The notes under the pieces were generated by a model. That model did no database searches and was not told the origin of the DNA. It worked only from the letters and a program-made list of their open reading frames with translations. From Coniochaeta sp. PMI_546 (lineage: Eukaryota > Ascomycota > Sordariomycetes > Coniochaetales > Coniochaetaceae), in the NCBI GenBank assembly GCA_021432605.1, contig MU271153.1, positions 620,001 through 684,000 of the forward strand: a DNA stretch of 64,000 nucleotides, read 5' to 3'. Made by a program: the position numbers and the translations under genes. Shown piece after piece: positions 54,638 to 64,000 of this stretch (its first letter is position 1; each line of letters starts with the position of its first letter).

Positions 54638-57600
54638 TCACGCCCTAGTCCTCCTCTTCGGCGCCGGCGTCCCATTGACACCCATACCAAGACTCGCAAT
54701 CTTGGTCCTCCTCGTCGCCATCTTCACCACACTCGTTGACGCGACCTTGGGCGCAGCTGTTGCCGTGGACTCGGCCAATATCTTCTTGCTAATCGGGGTC
54801 GGCGCCTGCAGTCTCGACTGCCTCGTGCGTCTCGTCGGCGCCGGTTTCGGCTCCGGCTCCGGCTTCTCTTCCTGCGGTTGCTGTTCCACATCCTCGACCG
54901 CAACAGTAGACGCAACAGGCTGTTCGACGGCAGTTGTAGACCCCTCGTCAGCGACAGGGCAATGAGGAATGAGCTCATCCACACTCTCCTCCGTAGGCTG
55001 GACATGCGGCGTCTTCGCCCCTTTCCTCGACGGCGGGAGGGGCAGCGTCACGGGCTTCGGGGACTGGACCTCCACGTCCGTGTTGAACCTAACCAATTCA
55101 CTCGCCCACCTCACCCCCTTGCCCTTCCTGCTCTTCCTTCCATCATTGGCTTCCTCGTCTTCCTGTTCAGCGGAAGCCTCCCTCCCTTCCTTGGCGTCAA
55201 ACACGCCCTTCAACTCCCTAAGTTTGAACCCGAGGGGGTCTTCCGCCTGGCGCGAGAGGATGACCTTGGGCGGCATCGCGCCCCCCTTGTTCTTGCGCGT
55301 GTTGACCCTTGTGACGGCGGCCAGGTCCTTCTCCTCGGCCGTGGTGCGCGCGGCCCGGGGGACGACGACTGGCGTCGGCATGTCCTTGTCGCCCGAGGTA
55401 TCGGCAGCGTTCATGATCATGCTCGACGAGCCCGGCAGTCGGACCGGGATGAGACTGAGCGCGATGCTGTTTGCCGACGGCGCGGGAGGCTTCAGCTGGA
55501 CGCGCGAGTTGCGGCTGCGCGTCGAGCGGCGTGGAGCGTCTGTTGAAGTCGAGTCTGTGGATGCATCCGCCTCTTGTGATTGGGTCTGTTCTTGAGAAGC
55601 CTGGCTGCTGGTCCTCTCAGTCTCAGACTCGGCCTCGACTCGCCTCCGGCTGCGGAGCCGCTTGCTCTTTGGCGGGGAAATTTCGGCCGAGTATAGAGCG
55701 GGATTGCCCTTGAACAGATCGTCCAAGTGCGTCCGCCCGTTACTCTTCCCGCTGCCACTAGAAGCCTTCCGCTTCTTGGTCGGGCTGGGGCTGTTAGCGT
55801 CCTTCTCCCCGAGGGGAAGACGCGCTTTGAGAGGAGATGAAGACATGGAAGCGGCCATCATCCTCTGTGCGGATTCGGACGACAGCGAGGAGGATGGTTT
55901 GGCAATTGGGGAGCCCGTGACGGACGCCGTCGACCCGTTTGACCCGGACCGGCGCTTGGGGCGGAGGTTCCTCCTTGCCAGCGCCGCTGCGGCAGCCTTA
56001 GCGCTCTTGTTGGCGCTGACACGTGTCACAAACTTGCGGAGCATTTCCGTCTCGGAGTCTTCCTGTATCGTGGCTGGTTCTGCGTTAGACTCTGGTGCAT
56101 CGACTGCGGGTGTCTCGTCGTCTAGGTTGATTGGCACGGTAGGGTCGTAGTCCATAGCCAGAGCCATGTCTTCCTCTGGTATATCGTCTCCCTCGTCCTG
56201 GTCTTGCTCATCAATGTATGTGGCACTGGGAGACTGTTGAGCTGGCGAGGACAGGCGGTCGGGGTTGATGGGAGTGAATCCTTTGGTCGGCGGAGTCTCA
56301 AGCACCGTCTCATTGCCATCCACAGCATCTTGTACATCACCATCGATTCGCGGTGGAGTGCTGGCTCGCGGATCTAGCTCTTCCACATTGGCAGTAGGTG
56401 AACTGACTACTTCGACTTCAGTAGCAGCACTGTGCTCCGATACATTATCTTGTCGGTCCTCGTCCGCATCTTTCTGTAGAGAGGCTGCGTCTCCAGGCGT
56501 TGGGAAATCCTCGACCACGATCGTACCGCAGTAGTCATCTTCTGGTGTGACAATGGAATCGTCATCATCGGGCGGCGAGGGATAACAGTCTGATTGGTCC
56601 TGTTCTTGCTCCATGCCCGGGCCATCTCCACGGGGACTGGCAAGAGAGCACGGAGACATGACCGACTTATCCGTGGTGGTGTTTTCGGACTTCTCAGTGG
56701 TCGCAAGCTCAGCATCTTTGCCGATGCTCGAAATCGGCTGCTCGACTTCGTCGGTGTCAACAGTTGAGAAGTCAAAGGATTGCTTCATCGTCTCATCGTC
56801 CACCTCATCCGATTCTTGCCTTTCTCGGAAATTGTCGGTGTATCCAACTTCAGCAGCAGGAGAGTGTTCTGTATGCTCCTCAAGTCCCGCAGTGGTTGCA
56901 GGTAACGGTGAAGGAGTTTCCGATGGCATAATGTCCTCCTTTGCAGGCGATGGTGAAGAGTCGCATGCCTCCTTGATCTTGTCAGTAGTGCATTGCAGTT
57001 GCGGAGATGATTGGGCGAAAGACGCTTCCTCGTCTTCAAATATGGTTGAAAGACCCTCGGGGTCATGGGGCGCGAACATATCATCCTGATGCACTTCCTC
57101 GTCGCCAGTGGCTTTAATGTCATGCTCGCAGGCGGTGGTCGAACTAATTCCATCGTCCAGCCAGAAGTCTTGGTTCGAGGTGTCTGCCTCGTCATCGTCG
57201 CCGGTGGGCGTGCTAAACGAGACCTCAAGCATTGCTGCCTGACCGGGACTGTCAACCGCCCCATCCGTACAATGCGTATTATGCGTGATTCCTAGACCGA
57301 TCGGTAGTGGTGAGTCATCCACATTGTCCGAAAAGTGATGGGTCGCTAATTGTGGTGAAGAAACAACATCCCCCATGTCGTCGCCGTGCACATCCTCGTG
57401 TACATTTGCCCGAAGCCCTTTACGCCGTCTTGTGACACCCGATCGCTGGCCGAAAATATCAAGATTGGCACAAACATCGACAATTACCTCAGAAATGTTC
57501 TCTGTTGTCTCAGTTGACGAAAATCCAGTAGTTGTCTCTTCATCCTGCTCCATCTCTGACGCCACTGTGCTAGTTTCGCCGAAGATATCGAGGGTATGGC

Positions 57601-58929
57601 GCCTGCTCCTCGGCTCGAGCGTCACGGCACCAGACAGCGGCGGCATCAAGCTATGCCGACGGTTGGAAGCAGGCTGCTGAGCAGTATTAAAATCGAGAGA
57701 TCTCCTGCCTCCAATAGACCTTCGCTCGAGTCGCATGGCATTCTGCAGTGATACACGACGCCGTGTTTCATGCGGAGGCTCTACCTGGACCTCGGGCACC
57801 GACTGCTCGAAAACGAGAATTGAAGAGTCAGGAGGCAAGGACGAGTTTTCAGCTTCGGAGGACTCAACGATCGCGGTAGGTGGTGGTATCTGCACGGTCT
57901 TCACGGGCGATTGCTGCATGGTTGGTGATCGAGCCTTAGACGGCGACTGCCTGAACAGGACCTTGGAAGGAGAGGCGAGCAGAGTAAACGACCTCTGCGG
58001 GGAGTCTGAGACCTTCTTCATGGGCGATGGCTTGGTCGGTGTTGCCGCAACCTGATATGTTCTCCCGGCTGTTGGACTTTGGATAATGGAGATGTCTTCG
58101 ATGTGTGCCAATGACACGCGTCTGCTCAAGCGGCGAGTGGATCTTCGGCGAATCTGCTTGTCAGTTGCACGTCGAGGACTATGTTGCGCGGCAGCCGTGT
58201 CGATGTGTGTAGACGGTACTTCGAACTTGACAAATGGTTGCAGCTCGGCCAACATAGTTGTCTGCAGTCTCGAAGTCGGCTCGATGGGCCAGCGCGAGTT
58301 GTGTCTCTTCCTCGGCACCCATCTCAATTTTTCCTCAGGGAAGGTGGCAGTCCGCTGCGACTTTGAAGGGAACTCGGCGCCATCTTGTTCATCCTGGATG
58401 GCTGCGACTGAGGCTGCTCGAGAGTGTAAGCCGCCGCATTCCTGACGCAACGCGCCATATGCCAAACTGCATTTGTACGAACCTCTAGCCTCGACAAGGT
58501 CCCAGCTGCCGTCTCTTGGCTCATCAACTCCGATATCCCATTGCGCGTCACCCCAAACAGGCACGTGTCCAGTCTTCCGAGCGCGCTTCCGCTGTGTCTG
58601 CCCCTGGCTATCCAGCTCGGCTATTGCGATAGCATACCGTAGTGAGTCGGTCTCGGCACCTGGTTCACCAACAGTACGCTTCCAGATCTTGCATGGTCGG
58701 GTCACGGCGGGAACAGGGATGCGCTGCCATGCTCTGGCGGGACATTTGGGCGGTGGAAGGAAGCTTGACGCGCTGACGGGGTTACTAGACAATGTCAGAA
58801 CTCGACGCGACAGCAAGACAAGCACGAAGCTTTGAAGTGCAAGCCCTACCTTGTTGATTGCCAATCGGTGGCAATCAGCTTAGGAGCCGTGCCTGGGGGC
58901 GATGTCATGTTCTCCAGGCCAGCAACCAT
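54638..58929 (-). CDS. large disordered protein, 1408 residues, unknown function
   Basis: Two exons, 58929-58850 and 58784-54638, with a 65-nt intron; 4227 nt, 1408 residues. The first exon gives MVAGLENMTSPPGTAPKLIA then TDWQSTS, joining NPVSASSFLPPPKCPARAWQ. Only the first about 190 residues look folded, with a KIWKRTVGEPGAETDSLRYA and WGDAQWDIGVDEP block. The rest is low-complexity: a basic patch RRRSTRRLSRRVSLAHIED; many SP/TP sites in short repeats (SPSKVLF, SPSKARSP, SPVKTVQ, TKPSPMKK); a very acidic middle of about 600 residues; and a C-terminal basic/Ala-rich region with KRKASSGSGK, KSKRLRSRRR and ATRRTKIAS then PAPKRRTRA. Nuclear localisation and CDK-type phosphorylation are likely inferences. 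No known domain was recognised; a chromatin or chromosome-segregation role is only a guess. Confidence 0.85.
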
Positions 58930-59436
58930 GGCGGACGGTGGTCTCGTGCACGTCGGTGCTCGGTGCTCGTTATGGGTGACGATATGGTGAATAGTTCTTC
59001 GTCGACATGAACAATACCGGTATATCACAGGCTGTTGCTATGCTAAAAGGTTGAAACAGTAAATGGAGAGTGTTGTATATGGGCACGAGACGCGGTTGTT
59101 GGCGTCGCGGAGGAGAATGCCGGTCTTGTCAAGATCGACCCAGTCTCACTGGGGAATGTCACCGCGAGACCTTTTGTTTACATCTGCAACGGACAGCCAA
59201 TCAGTGTCTCGTCCGCCGTACTAGCTCTAATTGGGACTAGCTCATTGAGCTTGAATTTGGATGCCCCATAATTGACTACCTTATGCTTCACCTGTGGCAC
59301 GTGACCTTGAATTTTCCACTTCGCGACGCCGACGGACTATCGATGTACAAGGTTGAAGAGACGCCAACACAGCAAATCCAGCCGTTCTCATCCACGACGC
59401 CGACACACAGGGCAGTCCTCCTCCCGACTGCCCAAC
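58930..59436. promoter_or_regulatory. divergent promoter region between the 1408-residue protein gene and mrp10
   Basis: A 507-bp head-to-head spacer. Nothing specific recognised. Confidence 0.5.
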
Positions 59437-59810
59437 ATGCCGAACAAACCCATTCGTCTGCCGCCTCTCAAGGTGCTGCGCGTGCGCAACCCGAACCGAC
59501 CGGAGGAGAATCCCTGCGTGGCCGTCATGTCCTCAGTCCTCAGTAAGTCGTACCACCACTCTAGCTCTACACACAGCAAGACAAAACAGCTGCAATTGAG
59601 CAAGTTTACTGAAAACCATGTGCTGCAGCATGCTGGGCCTCGGCAGGCTACACTTCCACCGGCTGTGCCGCCGTCGAACAAGCTCTGCGAACCTGTATGG
59701 ACGGCCCCAAGATGCCCACCAAGCCGAAGAGCGCAATCAACTACCACCTCGCCCGCTTCCAGAAGAGACTCGAGGGGCCGACGAGGAGGGAGAAGCCTGT
59801 CAAGAAGTGA
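59437..59810 (+). CDS. mrp10: mitochondrial small-subunit ribosomal protein Mrp10 (mS37)
   Basis: Two exons, 59437-59542 and 59629-59810, with an 86-nt intron (GTAAGT...CTGCAG); 288 nt, 95 residues. mS37 is a CHCH-fold protein of the mitoribosome small subunit, oxidised by the Mia40 pathway. Seen: start MPNKPIRLPPLKVLRVRNP, then a twin CX9C pair. The first is NPC-(9 residues)-C ending LTCWASAG, and the second is GC-AAVEQALRT-C. The tail KPKSAINYHLARFQKRLEG then KPVKK is conserved in the family. The splice creates the second Cys of the first pair (CTC A|CA TGC), which supports the model strongly. Confidence 0.95.
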
Positions 59811-60775
59811 TTGAGTAAGAGAAGGTCTACGATAGCATGGATGAGGAGGAGCCGTGGGGTTGTGTTCGTGAGCTACCAGTGCTGCTAGTCTAGCGGGTTG
59901 GCAGGCACTGTTTATTGTGCACAGGATGGCAGATCAATCATGTCTCGCTTGAATAGAGGTTTAGTCCTAGACGCAAGAGACTCAACCTGGGAGGAGCTGG
60001 CGGCATCACAATCTAGGCAGTGCGAAGAGACAGCTCAAAACCCGGAAACGGAAGCCATAAGGAGGAAGCTGTATCATATGTACTCATATATGTGCAACAG
60101 AAGTTGCATGGAATTGGCGTTGGTGGTCTAGATAGTGCACATGAATAAGTTTTCACATATGTGCATCACATTGCAGATGGCGTTCATTTACTATTTCCGT
60201 CATTTTACAGACAGAACGATAGAAACGAGGACATCACTCGAACTTTGCACGATATGGAATGATTAGCCCTGCACGGGTTGCATTTGACTGCCTCTTTAGC
60301 TGGTTGTGAACCACATCCTGCGACGACGTGTTCTACCTTCTCTACAGCTCCAAGGTCTCCGTCCAGCACTTGAGACTCCTCCCATCTCCGGATCTCTCAT
60401 CTTGATCCAGACCACATCCGCCTCACGGACTCGCATTCCCCTCCTCAGCCCCCCTTACAGTCCTCCTCAGACTCCGAAAACCAACCATCATAGAAAAAGA
60501 GCGTGGGTATCTGGCCATGACCATTAGAAAAAGCAGAAGCAGACAGAAAAAAGGAAGATGGAACTGATCGCACGAACACGCAGACCACCCCAGAAAGAAT
60601 GACGACGGGGGGTAGCAAGAAAAGAAGCAAACAACCATGCCCCCGCCGGCGCCGGCCGTCTATATGTCGAGCGAAGAAGGGAGAGAGAAAAAAAACAGAC
60701 ATCGGTCTCAACGCCTTTCCATGCGGGACGAAGCAATAAGGAATGATCTGAAACACTGCAGAAAAGCAGCAAGCA
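59811..60775. other. convergent 3' flanks of mrp10 and cdc24
   Basis: About 965 bp. No gene is supported; cdc24 3' UTR probably occupies the right part, which has A- and G-rich tracts. Confidence 0.45.
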
Positions 60776-63700
60776 TCAATCCATCTCCCCAACACAGAAA
60801 AGCTCAATCTCTCCCACCCCGCCGGGGCCGGCAAACGTGTTCCGCATGCCCTCGCGCCACTCGCTGATGGCGATCTGGATGTCGTCGTCGCTTTCGATAG
60901 TAACGAAATCGCCGTCTTCGTCCCGATACCTCAGCTTCAGATTGCCCTTACCAATGCTGGAGCTTGTGAACCGGTTCAGCTTGGCGTCGATCCGATCGAT
61001 CAGGCTCTGGTAGGTGATGTTGAACGCCACCACCAGCGTCACGTAGTTGCCGCTGTCGCAGTTGACCTTGACCTTGAGCTGCGTCGGCATCGGGAAGTCG
61101 GGCTCGCTGAGTTGACCGCCGATGGCGGGGGACATGCCGCGCCCTGCCGGTGCCATGGGCGCGATGCCCGGTGGTGGTGGGCCGGGGGGTGGCAGGCTGG
61201 TCATGCCGTTCGACGGAGTGCTCTGCCTGGGGTACACCGGTTGCGCCGGGAACTGCGACATGGTGCCGCCGTAGGCCTTCTCCCGCTGCAGCTGTACGCC
61301 TGGGGACTGCGTGTTACTGCGGATGGGGACGTTGGCGGGACTGCCGGTGTTGCTCCTGGGTATGTTCGAGTCGTGGCGCTCGTGCGTGAGATGTGGCGGG
61401 ATGCCCGGCACCGCGGGGACAGACTGGCCGTTCTGGCGTCGTTGGTTCACTTGCTGGCCGTTGGTGTCGGGTGTACTATACGACCGACTGCGCTGCTGCT
61501 GGAATTGGGCTTGGGCCGCCGCGGCGCTCTGCGACGCCATGACGGGCATGCTAGGCCCTCTGGGATTGCGACCATTCGTGCCTACCATGCCATACGCATT
61601 TGCCGGGCTCGGTCCGTCACGAGACGGTGCCCGAGGCATGGCAGGGGCAGTGTATCGGTTTTGGTCGTCCCAACCGCCAGGCTGGGGTGTGCCGGATTTT
61701 GGCAGCATGTAGCCAGCGCCAGATTGGAAGTAGCCAGACGTTGTGCTGGCACGACTGGAGGCCGGTGATTCTGCTGTCGGCGAGAAGTAGGATGACGCGT
61801 CTGGACCTTGACGGGCGCTTGGCGATTGCTGCCCGGCGCTCATCTGTGTCTGCAGGCTGAGCGGTGCGGGCGGTTGGGGCAGAGGAAACCTCGGAGGTGG
61901 TGCCCTCACCATGCCGGCTAGAGACTGCGTGCTTTCTCCTGTCGCAGAACGCTGTCGCAGGCTCGCACTTGAGGCATTGCGCGGCATGGTCCCAGGAAGT
62001 GCCTGTTGTGGAGGCAGCTGTGTCCCGTACACCGACGTTGTGGGAGTTGATCCGTAAAAATCATCGTCATCTTCTTCGTCCTGCTGCGATGCATAGGGAT
62101 TCTCAAGTCCGTTCACGCTCTGCATCCAAGCAAAGTTTGGCGCAGGTGTCTGCGCACTCTGTGCAAGTTGAGGAGCATTCTCTTTGCGTTGCTGATCCAG
62201 CCCTGCCGCCCATTTCTTCATCATCTCTTCGTTCTGGAACTTGATCATGAAGTTCTCCACGCCCGGGTCGCCCTTCCAGTAGATCTGGACAGTATAGGAG
62301 CCTGCAGAGTCAGCAGATGGATCGAAGCTTGACATGAACTCTTTGAAACCTTTATACTTACCCGTCTTTGAGATAGCCACGACATCCGTCACATTCGTCA
62401 TGAAGATGCGCCCCTTGAGTTGCAGCTTCGCATTGCGATTCCGAACTTTGGGCCCGGTGGACTTGGTTTTGTCCTTTTTGTCTTTGGCCTTCAGGGGCGC
62501 CACCTCCTTGCAACACAGCAAGATGCACTCGAAGAGATAAATCTCGTACTGCGGCAGCTTGTCAGTTAGTTGAGACAATGGGTGAAAGGTGTGGGTAGAC
62601 TCACGTCTTTCTCTTGTTCGCTCTTGCCGGTGACAACTGTGTACACGCCATGTAACAGCAGCTTTCCGAACTGCTCTACCCGATGGTTCTTCCAATCATC
62701 GACACGAGTGATAAGGTCGTCTAGTGCTTCATCCAACATATCTCGATCCACAGCCTCGTTTGCCTTTTGAAGTACCCGCTCGGCCGCGCTTATGCCATTT
62801 GCCAGGTCGTTCTTTGTCGTCTCGTCGTCGCTCTTCTTCAACAAGTCCTTGAGCAACAAGGGGTATTTTACTAAACGCTGCATAGGCTTTAGTAGAAACC
62901 CGTCGAGTGTGTTGAAGTCAGACGCAACGGGATGTTGTGAAGACTGGATCTTGTCGAAGAGCTGGCTGGCAAGTTGTGCGGCTTTGCGCTGATTCGCAAT
63001 GAAAGGCTGGTAGATGTTAAAGGCTTCCTCGTAGTAGACAAATGGGCTTCCCCATTCTTGTCGCGATTGGGGCATCGAGTTCGTCGTCTCTACCCGGATC
63101 AGGAAGCGGCGCTGGAAGTCCAAGATGGCATTGATGTTGAGGAAGATCTGGTAGATGACGTCGCCGGGAAGCGCCCCCTGTTCTTCAAGCGTCTTCTTGA
63201 GATCGTGCAGATTTTCGAGATCCTGCACATATTTACGTTCTGTGTCGACCAACTCCCTAACGATGTAGTCGCGGTAGCTCATCTGCGGCCCCGCGCCCAG
63301 GGCGTCGTCTTCCGGATATGGTTGGATCTGTAGCAGTAGGTTTCGTTGCTCGGCAAGGTCAAGAACGTAGTTGATCGTGTTTATCACCTAGGCATTGTAT
63401 TAGGGATTAGCATCACCGCGGTCATTCATATGGTACAGCATGACAAGCACGGTCTGGTCGCTAGTCATGTGAAGTGCATACCTTCAGAAAGCCTGTGGTG
63501 TCCGTCCCCATAACGTCGTTGATAATGAACTTGTCGGGCGGGGGAGGCTTCAGCTGACTTGTAGTGGCCCCAACGAAGCCTAAGATGGCTATTTTGGCGC
63601 GTTTTTCCGCGTTCGCGCCTTCGGGGGAGGTGTCTTTCAGAGGCTTGTCGGGCTGTAGACAGTTGTAAATGGTCAAGAGCGGCACACCGGTCCTCAACAG

Positions 63701-64000
63701 CTTCCACAGCGACTCGACTGGTCCACCCTCCTCCATATCCGCAGCCCATTCCTCCATTTGTTGTAGATACACCTCGAAGCCCGGCACCTGGGCGAGCCTT
63801 TGTTTAAGAGCAACGCATATTTGGTAGAGTGATCTCGAGGCATCAGCCTTCTGGTTGATAATATTAGCAGTGGCCATGACCTGGCCATTGGCGACCGCCA
63901 CCGCCGTCTTCGCATTCGACAGCGACGCTAGCGAGGTCGAGGAGTCAAAGGCGGTCGAGCCCGAGAGCTGACTGCCTCGGGGCCCGGAACCCATGCTCAA
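60776..64000 (-). CDS. cdc24: Rho guanine-nucleotide exchange factor Cdc24 (5' end beyond window)
   Basis: Exons within the window: 64000-63482 (open to the edge), 63387-62605, 62548-62362 and 62301-60776; 1004 residues visible. Cdc24 activates Cdc42/Rac at sites of polarised growth and hyphal tips. Domain order from the edge: a calponin-homology-like N-terminus (LYQICVALKQRLAQVPGFEV; NDVMGTDTTGFLK); a DH domain (about residues 205-410, opening YIVRELVDTERKYVQDLENL and including LLKPMQRLVKYPLLLKDLL); a PH domain (about 430-545, with LFECILLCCKEV and SYTVQIYWKG); a long Pro/Ser/Gln-rich linker; and a C-terminal PB1 domain (LKVKVNCDSGNYVTLVV, LRYRDEDGDFVTIESDDDI) that binds the scaffold Bem1. 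Introns are 94, 56 and 60 nt. An ATG at 63994 may be the start, but upstream exons cannot be excluded. Confidence 0.95.

Noticed and set aside
1-64000. Search for CRISPR arrays, bacterial-type operons, LTR or DNA-transposon terminal repeats and viral remnants.
   Set aside because: None seen; the window is ordinary fungal nuclear DNA and repeats are limited to short microsatellites and one inverted repeat.

Overview
The window is nuclear DNA of a filamentous ascomycete (Pezizomycotina, most likely Sordariomycetes). The evidence is short introns of roughly 50-120 nt with GTANGT donors and CTNA-type branch points, single genes spaced 0.3-2 kb apart on both strands, an intron-bearing tRNA-Cys, and fungus-restricted families: a BYS1-type secreted protein, a fungal-rhodopsin membrane protein, a DUF4470 protein, hsp30-type small heat-shock protein and CDC24 with a C-terminal PB1 domain. 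I assembled the exon structures by eye from splice signals and frame continuity. Most models close to an exact multiple of three and join known motifs. No virus-like or LTR element was recognised.

Layout. From 0.2 to 9 kb there is tRNA-Cys, a secreted BYS1-like protein (-), a rhodopsin-domain receptor-like protein (-), then the convergent pair rtt106 (+) and the mitochondrial calcium uniporter mcu (-). From 11 to 16 kb there are three small or medium unrecognised proteins and an hsp30-type chaperone (+). From 16.1 to 19.0 kb lies a DUF4470/TPR-type gene (-) carrying a nonsense codon and three frameshifts, so it is a young pseudogene. From 19.5 to 34.7 kb there is an enzyme-rich stretch: short-chain dehydrogenase (-), FAD monooxygenase (+), MFS sugar-type transporter (-), cytochrome P450 (+), SET-domain methyltransferase (-), a decayed gene (+) and a beta-lactamase-fold serine hydrolase (+). 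This resembles a small catabolic or specialised-metabolism island without a PKS, NRPS or terpene backbone gene.

From 34.7 to 50.6 kb the window is nearly empty. The only supported gene there is a three-exon, 72-residue cysteine-rich protein (-, 43.4-44.0 kb) whose middle exon is 17 nt, so simple ORF calling misses it. From 50.6 to 54 kb there is a divergent NmrA-like oxidoreductase (-) and short-chain dehydrogenase (+), with a sulfotransferase-like protein (-) tail to tail with the latter. From 54.6 to 64 kb there is a 1408-residue disordered basic/acidic protein (-), divergent from the mitochondrial ribosomal protein mrp10 (+), and then the Rho-GEF cdc24 (-), which runs off the right edge.

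Housekeeping functions (chromatin assembly, mitochondrial Ca2+ uptake, mitoribosome, polarity) flank accessory enzymes and decaying genes, a usual mosaic for a fungal chromosome arm. Confidence is highest for families with clear catalytic or structural motifs and lowest for the unrecognised ORFs and the decayed loci.
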